From Henckelia pumila (Eukaryota; Streptophyta; Magnoliopsida; Lamiales; Gesneriaceae), in assembly GCF_033568475.1 (NCBI RefSeq), contig NC_133122.1, positions 151,790,861 to 151,854,860 of the forward strand: a DNA stretch of 64,000 nt, written 5' to 3'. How positions within the stretch are numbered: the stretch's first letter is position 1; the number at the start of each line of letters is the position of its first letter. Position numbers and translations under genes: made by a program. The notes below the pieces were generated by a model. The model was not told the origin of the DNA, did not search any database, and saw nothing but the letters and a program-made list of their open reading frames with translations. This document shows, in pieces, positions 1-11,553 of this stretch.

Positions 1-378
1 GTTTTCTGATTAGCTAAACTTAAGGTGAAACATGAATTTGGTTTCCAATGATGAATATTTGATAGGATTAATTATTTTTAGGGAATCGATGATTGCATGA
101 ATGAATATCAAGGGTGTAGTCGACCGATACCAAGTCTCGTCTCTTATTGATTTATCTATTTTAATTTTCAATCTTGCATGCTAGTAATTTTGTTAATTTT
201 AATTGTTTAATTTTCAGTAGTTAATCCAAAACTCAAAAATCCCCTTTAAGTTGGTTAGAACACATTAAATTTATCTTTCCTCGTGGAAACGATCCCTACT
301 CACACCACTACATTTTTCATGGTTATCTAATTGATTCGGGTAATTTGGGCGCGAAATGACTGAGCGTTACCAGTATAG
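1..378. mobile_element. Possible tail of a Tat/Athila-like gypsy LTR (fragment)
   Basis: No coding potential. The stretch around 280-370 (CCTCGTGGAAACGATCCCTAC, then an ACTAC-rich piece and GGGCGCGAAATGACTGAGCG) resembles the end of Athila/Tat-type LTRs as I remember them; this is recollection, not alignment. The copia reading frame begins abruptly at about 379, so this segment truncates that element. It could equally be another repeat or host spacer. Confidence 0.3.
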
Positions 379-1033
379 GACCGAACAGATCCATGTGCAA
401 AAAGTCTAAGCATTTGGAATAAGATATACACCCTTTTGTTTTAAAAGTTGCTCTCATTTGTTTGCCCTGCTGACATGCTGAACAGACTTTATTATTTTTT
501 AAATTCCCTTTCGGCAAGCCAAGTACCAATTCACATTTGCTCAGATGTTTAATGGACTTAAAATTTAAATGATTCAGTCGCTTATGCCATAACCAGTGCT
601 TATCATTTTGAGCAACAAAACATGTAGGAACTGATGGTTGATCACTTTTCCAGTTTATCCTATATGTGTTTTGTTCTCTTAATCCGGTTAGCATAACTTC
701 ACCTTTACTAGATTTGATAGTGCATGAATGTTTGTGAAGTTCAACAGTAAGACCATTATCACATAATTGTTTGATGCTAATCAAGTTATAACATAGATTA
801 TCAACAAGTAAAACATCATTAATAATAATGTTACCATAAGTAATTTTACCCTTACCCACGGTCTTACCCTTTGAGTTATCACCAAAAATTATTTTAGGTC
901 CTTTGTAGTGTATAACTTCAGATAATAATTCTTTGTTTCCAGTCATGTGCCTGGAGCATCCACTGTAGAGATAACAGTTTGTATTTTCTACTATATTGTT
1001 TCTCTCGACTGATTTTACTGATAGTACCTGCAA
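379..1033 (-). pseudogene. Copia protease and pre-integrase region (broken)
   Basis: The translation has the copia protease signature as YSGCSRHMTG near residue 25; the usual motif begins DSG, so the catalytic Asp is replaced by Tyr. A GAG_pre-integrase zinc region follows (HKRLNHLNFKSIKHL, then CSACQQGKQ, i.e. HHCC), leading to HMDLFGPI, the start of the integrase core. Homology ends there and the last residues are unrelated. Upstream (1040-1660 on +) the same polyprotein continues in broken frames. The product would have been part of the gag-pol polyprotein of a cytoplasmic virus-like particle. Confidence 0.8.
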
Positions 1034-1667
1034 AAAGAGAATATGATTATGATACCCTTATCTATTTGGATCCAAACTGGAATAGTCCTTTTGGGACCCA
1101 CACCTGAATTACCCTGACGGGTTTACCCGTGTGTGCATCCAAAAAGTGAATCGGTCGAGGTGCCTGATGTGTGCTTGTGTGTGGTCTAGATACTACTATG
1201 TGTTGTTTGAGCTTTTGATCTTTATTGTTCAGTCTGTACCTCTTTTGAACAGACATGCAGTTGAATTATCGGCTCTATTTCACCTGAAGATTCTTGTACT
1301 TAGATTGACTTGGTTCAAACGTAGACTGTTTAAACTTATATTGGTTTCCATTTTTTTGTTCATTCAGACTAGGTTTGACCCATGTTTCTCCTTTCCCTGG
1401 ATTCTGAGGTTCCACATATCCCAGCCCTCTGTGCTTAGCCTTGTTCTCATAGCATATTGGCTGTCCATCATTGATCTTAGGCTCATTGTGTTCATATATC
1501 GTACTAGATCGAACAAATCTTATGGGATTAGGATCGTTCTTACTAAGATACGATTGAGTAATTTTCTCAGTAAGAGTGCAGTAATTTGAACTATATCCAA
1601 GGTCGGTTTTATCACCTGTCTGTTTCTGATTCTCATGTATCTTACCTAACGAGGTAGAAGCATTATT

Positions 1668-3096
1668 TCAAGAGTTGATTATCTTAAGCAACTTTTGATT
1701 TTCATTCAAAGTGTCTTGGAATACACTTCTTATGTCATCATTCTCAATTGCTAGCAGATTTAGCTTAGTCTTTAGACTATCAAGTTTCTTTCGTTGTAAA
1801 CAGCTAGATTCTCTTGACTTATCGATGAGACCTGATTTTTCTGCTTTCACTTCCTCGAATGAAACAGAGAGCTTCTTATACTCATTGACCATGTCATTAA
1901 GTGCTTGAACAAGGTCTTCACGTGTAAATTCGAAAGAGTTAAAATCAAATACCTCAGTATCATCATCCTCGTTCTGAGAATTTTCCATTAGACACTGGAC
2001 TTTCTCCTCTTCACTTTCTTCGGATGAGCTATCTGAATCAGATGACTCAGATTCAGTTTCTGCCCACTTTCTTTTTCCTTCGTCGGCAACTAGTACTCTT
2101 TGTTCTTTATTTTTTTTGAACGTTCTTCATTTTTTCCTTTCTTCTTCTCATAATGCTGTTTTTTTCATCGTTCTTAGGCTTAGTACAGTCTGCAATTAAG
2201 TGACCTTACTTGCCACAGTTAAAACACGAGGGACCATCGTCTGTATGGTCTTGTTTGTAGTAAGGTTTATTAAACTTTGTTTGATTCTTACGTGTAAACT
2301 TACCAAACTTCTTAATGAAAAGAGACATTGCTTCACTACTCATTTGTTCATCTGTCTTCTTTGCTGATGCCTCCTCAGTCGGTAGAGATACGGTGGTTGA
2401 GGTCAATTCCTTGGTAGGATTAGACGCAGATGGTTCTTCTTCAGTTTTGATTCCGAGTTCAAACTCGTAGGATTTGAGATCCGCAAATAAATCATGAAGC
2501 TCTTGCTTGCTTAGATCTTTTGATTCCCTCATTGCTATAGTTTTGACATCCCATTCTTTGGGCAATGCACGCATGACCTTCAAAGCAATTTCACGATTAG
2601 TATAATTTTTATCGAGAGAGATAAGTTCACAAATAATGTTGCTAAATCTTTCATCAAACTCAGCCATGGTTTCTCTTTGTTTTATCTTGGCATTATCAAA
2701 CTTCTGAATGGCTACAGTGAGTTTGTTCTCTTTGGTTTGGTCATTTTCCTTGCACAGTTGAGTGAGTTTCTCCAAGATTTCTTTGGTAGTTGAACAAGTC
2801 TTGATCTTGCTGAACATATTTTTGTCCAGAGTCTTGTACAAGATATATTTGGCTACGTTGTCAAGATTTACTTTCTTCTTATCCTCAGTGATCCATTCTG
2901 ATCTGGGTTTTTCAACCATCTGTGGTTCGCCTCCTGAGATGGCTATGACAGTATTGACCTTGAGAATATTCATTGGGCCATCAGTGATGACGTACCACAT
3001 ATCATCATCTTAAGCAGAAAGATGTGCCTGCATACGTATTTTCCAGTCATCATAATCTTCCTTAGAGAACATAGAAATTTTGTTTAGAGAAGTCAT
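1668..3096 (-). pseudogene. Copia gag (UBN2-type, zinc knuckle), two nonsense mutations
   Basis: The start ATG is at 3096, 35 bp downstream of the PBS. About 28 codons in, a TAA (3010-3012) interrupts; the frame then runs through a UBN2-type gag (2206-3000) with AKYILYKTLDKN and a central helical capsid-like region, ending in a CCHC zinc knuckle that begins CFNCGK. The next codon is TAA (2206-2208), after which GHLIADC completes the knuckle, so the stop falls inside the motif. Further down (1668-1988) the gag C-terminus shows an acidic, serine-rich stretch and a coiled-coil segment (LKTKLNLLAIENDDIRSVF). Gag would package element RNA; here it is inactive. Confidence 0.8.
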
Positions 3097-3130
3097 GATG
3101 AGTAAATATCAGCAGCTAAGAAATGACCCT

Positions 3131-3141
3131 CTCTGATACCA
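3131..3141 (-). other. Copia primer-binding site (initiator tRNA-Met type)
   Basis: The minus strand reads TGGTATCAGAG two bases inside the LTR end. This is complementary to the 3' end of initiator tRNA-Met, the usual primer for plant copia reverse transcription. Confidence 0.85.
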
Positions 3142-3143
3142 CT

Positions 3144-4348
3144 TGTTGGGCATCGATAGTGTGTGTAGAGTGGGGGTGAATACACATTTTAATAATTTTA
3201 TGCTTTTATGCAATAAGATTAAGCAAATTTTAGTTCACTTAATCGATTTTCTCAGCTTCCTAGATAAATAAGAGCTACTAAGATAGTGCAAAATACGGAT
3301 CTTACTAAACTAGGTGACAATAATGAAATATGATGTGATGCAGTAATGTAAATGTGCACATAGTTGTTTATGGATGTTTGAAACTCAATCTCCTACGTCA
3401 CCCCTTCTTCCTCATGGGAAGTATGCATTAGAAGACTTTGGCTATTACAACGTATTGTAATACACCCGATCCAAATTAGAACTTATCAATGCCTAAAATG
3501 TAACTCTTATATTTACACTGATAAGATTCTAAGTTCTTATCAAACTTCTTTAGTTCATGATGATGAATGCTTGAAAGCTTAGAATCTCAAATCCTTGGAT
3601 AAGTCGATGTTCTTCCAACAATGGCCAGGATTTGAGTAATCCTTGAGTAGATCTCTTAGAAGATCAGATATGCTTCTGTTTTAGTGAAGGGTTGGATGAG
3701 CAGTAGAGTATTGGAACAATTTCGAGTGCTCGGATGCTTTGATAATTCGATGGTCGTGTATCACTTATTCTTCGTTTGGCTCTAGTATATATAACCCAAT
3801 ATTCAACGTCTTTCTCCCTTATGTCAATGGTAAGAAACATCTTTTCAAACAGATGTATATCAACCAATATATCTTGTTCTGTGTAATAAGATCTGTCTTC
3901 AAAATCTCTGTACTCGAAGTTCTTTTATTGTTCATTCAATATGTCTTCATAATAAATGCTATTAATGGTCTTTCAAGCTTTGTCAGGTGGCTCCTTAATT
4001 GCTCTGTTCTTTCGCATTTAAGTTGTCATGTCAAGAATCCTTTACTAAGCAATTGTTGCTTTATGAAATCGGTAGATATCCTTGAGGCTTGTATTCCAGT
4101 TGACATTGAGATCAGTTGAAGTCTGAAAACCAACTTATATAGGTTATGAAGTTGGTTAATATATGTAAGTCAGTTGACATCCAACAGTTCAGCTGATGTC
4201 TGTAAGTCAGATGACATCTTTCAATCGGTTGACATGATACGATCGGTTGACATCTTTCAGTAGACTTTTTCCTGTTATATATACCAGTGACGCTCATACT
4301 ATAACAATGATATATTGTTTTGTTATCATCAAAAGTCAGGATTCAACA
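3144..4348 (-). repeat. Copia 5' LTR (1205 bp)
   Basis: On the + strand it begins TGTTGGGCATCG and ends GATTCAACA, with TG/CA termini and short TGTTG/CAACA inverted ends. It abuts the PBS on one side and unrelated RNase H-like sequence on the other. The second LTR lies outside the window or was lost, so age and target duplication cannot be read. Confidence 0.8.
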
Positions 4349-5111
4349 CCCCTTTCGCAAACTTGTTGGAGGCAGCCAACGAAGAGAACATGATCGACTT
4401 GTGCTTGAGATTGTGAAACCAGTTGAATAAATTGGACTTCGAAAACTTCGTCATGCATGGCTGGGCAATTTGGAAGGAAAGACAGAAATTTCTCCACGGC
4501 GAGGGAGGAAAACTATTGTCGACGTCAATATCTTGGGGTGCTTCTTTATTGCTGATTTTCGCATGGCTAGAAAGGGGATAACTGTTCATGATGTGGATTT
4601 GATTGAACATCGTGAAAAGAGTTGGGGACCTCCAACGAAGAGCATGCTGAAACTCAATATTGATGCTTGTGTAAATCAAAAGTTGAACCGGTATAGCATT
4701 GGAGGGGTTTTACGAGACCGACAAGGCAGAATCTTATTGGCGTTTGGTAAATAGATTAATCAACTAATATATGTGGTCCATGGTAAGCTACTAGCTATTT
4801 TGGAAGGGCTTAAACTTGTGTATGAGAGGAATTTTGAGGATGTACAGGTTGCTACGGACTCCTTATTAGCTGTGCAAACAGTTACAGTTACACTGGAAGA
4901 TCTAGGCTATCCAAGAGTGTGTGCCACAGAGATTAAGATGAGGATGCAACTACCTGCTATCTCAAACTTTATTCATGTCTATTTTTTAGCGAACTCTGTA
5001 GCGCATCACATTGCTTTTTTTTCTTCTTCTAACTCCCAATCATATTTTGTATGGATAAATGGTGAGTTTTTTTCGTGGTTAGTTAAACTTGTAATGGATG
5101 ATTATAAATAA
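4349..5111 (+). pseudogene. LINE-type RNase H / RVT C-terminal pseudogene
   Basis: The 5' part reads ENFVMHGWAIWKERQKF, typical of the region after the zf-RVT domain of plant LINE ORF2. After a frameshift it continues as a plant RVT_3 RNase H domain: LNIDACVNQK (first Asp), GGVLRDRQGRILLAFG, a stop (about 4752), HGKLLAILEGL, ATDSLLAVQ (third Asp), and VYFLANSVAHHIA (His). The catalytic Glu of the usual E-L-x-A-I motif is Lys here. One frameshift, at least two stops and the lost Glu show it is dead. It could also derive from a host RNase H-domain gene family that itself came from LINEs. Confidence 0.7.
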
Positions 5112-5245
5112 TAAAATTACAAGTTTTTAGCTTTAAAAAAAATTGGTGATCATATTCAAATATTCAATACAATATACGTAATAATTTTCAATTCGATCAT
5201 ATGTATAAAAAATAATGTTAAAAAATTATGGGAACTATCCTAGAT

Positions 5246-5736
5246 TAGGGATGACAATGGGCGGGATTTAAACCTGGTCAAACGAAATTCGGGACTGGGC
5301 AGGTTCAGGTCAACGGGTCTGGAGCGGGTCCCGAATTTGGATGGACCCGTACCGGACCCTCCCCGTATATATAATATATACTATATATTAATATAGTATT
5401 ATATATATATACAATATATATTTAAAATATATATATACAGTATTATACTATTTATATACATTTCATATAAATAAATAAATAAATATATATATATATATGT
5501 GCATGTATATATATTTATATATTATAGATGATAGTTTATTTAAGTTTTTTAATAAATTAAATATTAACCGGTTTGGGTCCAAATCCGGGTTGGATCCGTC
5601 GGGTTTTGAGGCGGGGCGGGGCGAGTCAAAAAAGAGATGGGCCGGGTCCGGATCCGGGTCCGGCTCCTATTTTTTTGGCGGGACGGATATCGGGTTTGGC
5701 AAAACCCCTCCTGAACCTGCCCCGTTGTCATCCCTA
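5246..5736. mobile_element. hAT-like non-autonomous element, copy 1 (about 490 bp)
   Basis: The terminal inverted repeats are TAGGGATGACAATGGG at the left and the complement of CCCGTTGTCATCCCTA at the right. ATCCTAGA is repeated at both ends (8 bp exact if the last A of the right end is counted as target). The ends are GC-rich with runs of GGGTCCGGATCC; the centre (5360-5560) is almost pure TA. No transposase. The second copy is at 36634-37535. TSD length and TIR start fit hAT; the family name is inference. Confidence 0.75.
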
Positions 5737-5839
5737 TCCTAGACTTGTAGTTATCTCATTAAATAATTTTATTATTTTGGTTCATTCTGGCCAAATATGT
5801 CTCGAATATATCATTTTTTTCCAAATATTTTTATAGGTT

Positions 5840-6605
5840 GAATTATCAGTAAATTGATGTCCAGTCTCTATACTCAAACTCTAATGCATGATCAGACCCT
5901 GTTAAAAAAAATAGTTGTTTACACTCCCTGGGCCCACATGATTTTTTTGGATAAAAGTCTATACAAAAAATTGAAAATATGGTACGAATACATAATATTC
6001 GAACACTAATTGATTTAGATCTAATACAAAAAATAAGATGTTGATTATAAAATCTGCACATCTTATTAATATGAACACTTGCAACATATGTTTGAGTACT
6101 CAAAAATCATATATTTGTATCAGCTCTAACACATCCGGTACTCAAATATCATATATTAGTGTCATATTTATCATGTTTTGTATCGATTTTCATCAAAACA
6201 AGACAAATGTGTCATTAATGTCAATATTTTCTTAATACCTAAAAAATCATATATTCGTACCAGATCTAACACATTTGGTACTCAAATATCATATATTAGT
6301 ACCATATTTTCAATGTTTTGTATCGATTTCCATCCAATCCAAAGAAGACAAATGTGTCATTAATATCAATATTTGCTTACAGGTTTAAATACTCAAAAAT
6401 TATACATCAATATCAGATTTGAAACATTTGATACTCAAATATCATGTATTCGTACAATATTTTCAATGTTTTACACCGACTTTCATCCGAAAAAAATCAC
6501 ATGAACCCAAAAAATTGAAACAACTGTTTTTTTTTTTGGTTGACGAAGACCGATAATGTATTTGAGTTTGGACCAACTTACCCAATTATTTCATCAAGTT
6601 GGTTA
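5840..6605. mobile_element. Inverted-repeat (fold-back/MITE-like) element
   Basis: The left arm (about 5840-6010) and the reversed right arm (about 6605-6440) match over roughly 150 bp with small gaps: both carry AAACTC, a run of A, AGTTGTTT, CACATGATTTTTT or CATGTGATTTTTT, AAAGTC and GAAAATAT-GGTACGAATAC. Exact ends and a target duplication were not resolved. The interior is the degenerate tandem repeat listed next. No ORF of note. Confidence 0.5.
6060..6500. repeat. Degenerate tandem repeat, about 145-bp unit, three copies
   Basis: The phrase (G)TACTCAAATATCATATATT recurs near 6139, 6279 and 6431, each time followed by a poorly conserved GTACCATATTTTCAATGTTTT, a TATCGATTTTCATCC-like piece, and AGACAAATGTGTCATTAAT (first two units). 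Spacing is about 140-150 bp. It lies inside the inverted-repeat element. Confidence 0.5.
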
Positions 6606-6693
6606 ATTTGGTCCATTTAGGCAAAATTTGTTCAACTTTGTCCGATTCGAGCTCGCAGATTGTCTTCGTATTTTCACTCACTTTTTCAGGCTT

Positions 6694-9600
6694 ATGTCAA
6701 CTAAGCGAGCCGCTGCCGCCGCCGCCAAGTCCCTCAAGTCGTCGCCTCTCATCTACTGGAAAAACGTGCGCTCTCTTCTCTCTCGAATCTATTTACACGC
6801 GCTCGTACTAGCATTTTATCAAACATATTTTGTACTCGCAGACGGGCAAGCTGCAGCAAACATTGGCAAATTGCGTTGAGAGGTCCGGCCGAGGACTCCA
6901 TTCCGGTGATCTGTCGACTGTCAGAATTCTTCCGGCCGACGCTGGCAGCGGAAGGTACTTCGTTTTTAGATCCAATGTTATTCACGCGTCGATTGATAAC
7001 GCTGTGAAGGCAAGTGGCCTTTGTACTACGCTGTCGAAAGATGGGTACAGTGTTCGAACTGTCGAACATTTGCTCTCCGCTTTGGAGGCCACCAGTGTTG
7101 ATAATTGCCGTATTGAGATTGAGAGTTCTAAATCTAGTGATCAATCCATTGAGGTGATAGTGATACCCATCTTTCTTTTTGGTTCTGAATACATTTGTAG
7201 TTAAAACAGTAGTTGCTGGAAACTTTTGCCGCTGCACGAGACTCAGACATGCAACTTCCAGCTTTAGAATAGCTGATGATTTTTTTTTCTTCTAAATGCG
7301 ATCTAGGATTTGAGTTTTGCATGCGAATGATGTTGAGTAGTCTTGATGAATTGAAAAAAAAAAAAAAAAAATCAAACAGTATGAGCTTTAATGATTATTA
7401 GTACGAAAAATATTTACACAGGTTCCTATATTTGATGGGTCGGCAAAAGAATGGGTGGAAGCAATTGATCAGGCTGGATTGAAAGTTGCTATGGATTGTA
7501 GTGGAAAATGCTGTGAAAAATTGGCACCATATCTCAATGAACCTGTTCATGTGCTGAAAAATGATTCTTTTGTGGCCGCTTTCCCTCATTCAGAAGTCAG
7601 AATCACTTATGGCATTGACTTCCCACAGGTTAATACATCCATTTTTTAATTTTCAATACTAAATCATAAGTGATTGTGTTGTTATCCCTTGCCTAGTGCA
7701 TCGTGATTGCAGCTTCATAATTTTTGCACATTTAACAATGTTTGCTATCTGTTGTTGGTTGACATGATGACCATGTCCTCCAGAATCAAATTCAAACGGC
7801 TAAATCCAATACTAGCGGCAACTGATATCAACCGAGAGAGACTTTTTTTGCTGACCCAAAAGAAACCATCGATACATCCTAGATTGATCGGTCAAAATAG
7901 TGTATATTGCATTTACGTTCTTAATCCATGTGAATTGCAATTTCAAAACTTTTTAGCTGATAGGGGATCACTTTGACTCTATGGTTACACAATATTTATA
8001 GAGCTTCCACCACCCTTCTTCTGATATTTCTGAGTAGCTTCTGTTGCATTTGTTTAAGCCATCGCTGTTGCCTAAAATTCAGTTTATTTTTATTTATAGT
8101 TGGAGATTGTTCCTACTTTTGGAATGCAACTTGAAAATTTTTTGAAGACATTAGAAGTGAGGAAATTTTATAAGATTTTTGTGAACTGTACTACAGTGCT
8201 AGTGATATTATTGTAGTACTTGTGCATTACAGTTTTTGTTGTTTTAAATCATCCACAAGATAGCATGTCAGGGAAATTATATGGATGATAATATAATTTT
8301 AATTTCTTCTCTTAAAAAAAAAAATTTGCCATAACATTATATTTGCAGTTTCTTTCATCTTTATTTAATGCTGATAAAATTTGTCTCTCCTAAAAATACT
8401 TCTTGCAGGCGCCAGCTATCGGTTGTCAATGGTTTTCTTCCACCTCATTCGATGAATCTTTCTTCTTTGAACAAATAGCTTCATCAAGAACCTTTTGCCT
8501 TTACGAAGAGGTGACATGAATATTTTCATCTTTTAACTGTTCCCATCTCTCTGTTTAAGTTGTGGATTTTGCAAGTGTTTAAGTCAGTTGCTTCTTAATC
8601 TTATCCTCAAGTGAATTTTTTTTGCTCTGAACGCGTGTCAATGTCTTAGCCATCTTCTTTCTCTATGCTAAACCTTAACTGGTGATTGTAACTACTTCAT
8701 TTTCTTAAAATGTTGGTACGAAGCAAGCCGTGGCTAATACTTTCAATTATATTTTATGGTTTTTATCTATCTTGCAGTCTTGCTGCTTCTGCTGGAATCT
8801 AATTAGGAATTCTTTGCAGGTGGAACATATGCGCAGCTTAGGACTTATTAAAGGTGGTTCCGTCGAAACAGCCATCATCTGTAGGTTAGATATGTTTATG
8901 GGTGTGTAAGAAAGCAATGGAATCAAATAATTAAAGTAAAAGCCTCTACATCCCCACCCCTCCATGTTTACAGAAAAAACCACTACTACACCCTCCCAAC
9001 TCCGTGAGCGTGTTCGTGTGTGTCTTTTGTATACATCCAATTTTGTGAATTTGAGTTTGGGCAGTTGTGAGATGTGATAAAACATTTTGTTTATTATGGA
9101 AAAAGAGAAGTTATATCTTCTCCTAGAATAAATTTATTTTTTTGAAAAGTCGCCTAGAATTATTTTATTGATTCTTTATGTTATGCTTTTTTGTTTAGGT
9201 TTTTGAAAATCATAACATCAGAGTTAAGAATCTAATTCATTTTAAATCTGCAAATTTGTTCAGGGTACTTTTTTCTTTTCGTCAAGAAGACATCTTGCTC
9301 ATCATGGGACCCAGATTTTTATTCTATTCTAAAATTTGGTCATGGACTGCAATACCTTTTTAATTTGTTATCTCTGTTTGGTATCTTCTGTGCTATGAGA
9401 TGTCCCAGATACTTTAGGTAGTTTCTGCAAGTCTTGGTTTCTTATGACTTTATATGTGCTTTATATGCATGCAGTGTTAACAGTGGTTGGTTGAATCCAC
9501 CTCTGCGTTACCATGATGAGCCATGCAGGCATAAGGTTTTAGATCTTATTGGTGATTTTTCCCTTTTGGCTCAAGGCGGTAATCAAGGACTTGTGGTGGC

Positions 9601-10134
9601 CCACGTAATTGCTTATAAGGTGTGGTCATTTTGCCTTATAATATCAATTTTGGTGGCGACTCTTAAAGTCAATAGCTGCTAGATGTTTCAAATCAAAATC
9701 AGACTTGTGTGATCGATTCCTTGTAAATTGAAACCTTGCATAAAACCGCCCTCTTGTCCTGAGTTCTCTAGGAAAGATTTATCATTTGTTTTTTGCTCGA
9801 CTGATGCAACTCAGGGCAGATATTAGCTTCAGTGTGAAATAAAATAAAAAAAACTCAGAAATGCATTTGCATATGATAATGAATTAGTATTGTTTCATGG
9901 GTTGATTGCTCAGTTCCCTATCTTTTCTAATTTTCACCTGGATATCACTTGCTTTGACCGAACATCTATATTCTATCCATTCCTTCTAAAACTTATTATG
10001 TTGGATTTGTGAATCTAGGCCTCTTATATGTACCTCCTTAATTCGTTTCAAACCACTAACTGATCTAGTATACTCAACAGGGTGGGCATTCATTGCACGC
10101 AGAGTTTGTTCGTCGTCTCTCAGGAATCAATTAA
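6694..10134 (+). CDS. LPXC: UDP-3-O-acyl-N-acetylglucosamine deacetylase LpxC, mitochondrial (7 exons)
   Basis: Zinc-dependent deacetylase of the lipid A-like pathway that plants keep in mitochondria. Proposed exons, all with GT-AG introns: 6694-6765, 6842-7153, 7422-7628, 8409-8510, 8820-8884, 9475-9619, 10081-10134, giving 318 residues, close to the usual plant length. The ATG at 6694 opens an Ala/Lys/Ser-rich, acid-free leader ([15 protein letters not shown]) that looks like a mitochondrial presequence. Family landmarks: GRGLHSG (about 41-47), [11 protein letters not shown] with catalytic Glu99 and zinc ligand His100, HKVLD with zinc ligands His272 and Asp276, and GGHSLH with catalytic His304. 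All key residues are present, so the gene appears functional. Frames join cleanly at every junction; the fifth junction splits a Ser codon. Exon borders come from sequence and family homology, not transcripts. The last exon has a diverged tandem copy 84 bp downstream. Confidence 0.92.
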
Positions 10135-10164
10135 AATGGGGATGCCCCTTGCTTTATCTGACAG

Positions 10165-10359
10165 GGTGCGCTTTCATTGCACAGAGAGTTTGTTCGTCGA
10201 CCTGCAGGAATCAATATAAATGGGGATGCCCCTTGCCTCTCGGAAGGTGACGAGCTTAGACCCAAATTCTGTTTCCCAAACTGTATTAGATTTTATTTCA
10301 AAATGTTAAGGCTACTTCTGTATCAATTCATCCAAAGTATGAACCATAGAATCACATGA
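10165..10359 (+). other. Tandem copy of the last LPXC exon; possible alternative terminal exon
   Basis: 10081-10158 and 10165-10240 are near-identical: an AG acceptor, GGTGSGC, TTCATTGCACRNAGAGTTTG, TTCGTCG, CAGGAATCAAT, then AATGGGGATGCCCCTTGC. In the second copy the stop codon of copy 1 reads ATA, so the frame runs on to TGA at 10357-10359, giving a possible 64-residue tail instead of 17. The first residues are GALSLH instead of GGHSLH, losing the position of the catalytic His. Use of this acceptor would keep phase. Whether it is transcribed is unknown; it may simply be 3' UTR. Confidence 0.6.
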
Positions 10360-11553
10360 ATTTTGCACTGAATTGAGAAAGGTATAGCAGATCCCCATAC
10401 GGTGCATGGATTTTAGAGTTATTTGCACCAAATACACCTGTGAAATATTGAAAATGCATATTTATTTCCCGTGAAATTTTAATAGACATCTTCAACCCCC
10501 ACCCTTTTATAAAATTAGCACGTGCCCCTTTTATAGGAGCGATTGTTGCACACGCGCTCCTCATGCGATTGAACAAACATTTTGATTTTTTTGGGCACCA
10601 AATACCCCTGTCAAATATTAAAATTGCATATTTGACCCCTTGAGAGTATAATTTTTAAATTTTTTCAATCCATAAGAGCCAATTATAAAATTTTTATCAA
10701 ACATTTACATTTTATGAATTTTTATTTTTATTTTAATTTAAAATTTATTATTATTAATTAATTTGATTCTAAAAAATGATTATTACTTTATCTTGATATC
10801 ATTATTTTATTAAATTTACTTTGTGCTACCAACTTTTTTAATAAATATGCATTCATAAACAAGGATTTAAATACGTAAAAGTACCAAAATATTAATTAAA
10901 CTAATTAAAATGATAAGTTCAAGCATATTACTTTTTTGATTTAAAACTATATAGTATTGAACTAAAATCTAAATTTTTGAAAAAAATGCATTGCACAATT
11001 TGCAAATAAATAATAAAAAAATAAAATAATTATATAATGATAAAATTTGCTATTAATTCTATTTTAATTGAATAAAATAATATTTTTAATTAAATAACTA
11101 TGAAAAATATTAGTTATTTTATCTTAGTATTAGTTATACAAAAAATATATTTTAATAGTAAATTTTATCATTATATAATCATTTTATTTTTTATTATTTA
11201 CTGTAAATTGTAAAATACATATTCTCAAAAATTTAGATTTTGGTTCAAACATATATAGTCTTAAATTGATAAAGTAATATGTATAAATTTATCATGTTGG
11301 TTCAATATTTTGGTACGTTTAGGTATTTAAATCTTTGTTTATGAATGCATGTTTAATGGAGAAAATGAAAACACGAAGTGATTTAATAAAATAATGATAT
11401 CAAGATAAAGTAATAATATTTTTTTAGAAACAAATTAATTAATAATAATAAATTTATAAATAAAAATAAAAATTCATAAAATGTAAATGTTTGATAAATA
11501 TTTTATAATTGGATCTTATGAGTTGAATAAATTTAAAAATTATACTCTCAAGG

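Larger units (their letters stand above)
379..4348 (-). mobile_element. Truncated Ty1/copia retrotransposon, 5' part (LTR-PBS-gag-PR-start of IN)
   Basis: Read on the minus strand, the order is LTR (4348-3144), primer-binding site, gag, protease and the pre-integrase zinc region, then a sudden break at about 378 just after the start of the integrase core. Reverse transcriptase, RNase H and the other LTR are not in the window. The order protease then integrase, plus the UBN2-type gag, marks copia rather than gypsy. The LTR start (TGTTGAATCCTGACTTTTGA on the minus strand) looks like the Tork/SIRE-type LTR start. The element is dead: gag has two in-frame stops and protease lacks its catalytic aspartate. 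Confidence 0.85.

Noticed and set aside
5497..5836. Gly/Pro-rich frames
   Set aside because: GC-rich end of the hAT-like element read as protein.
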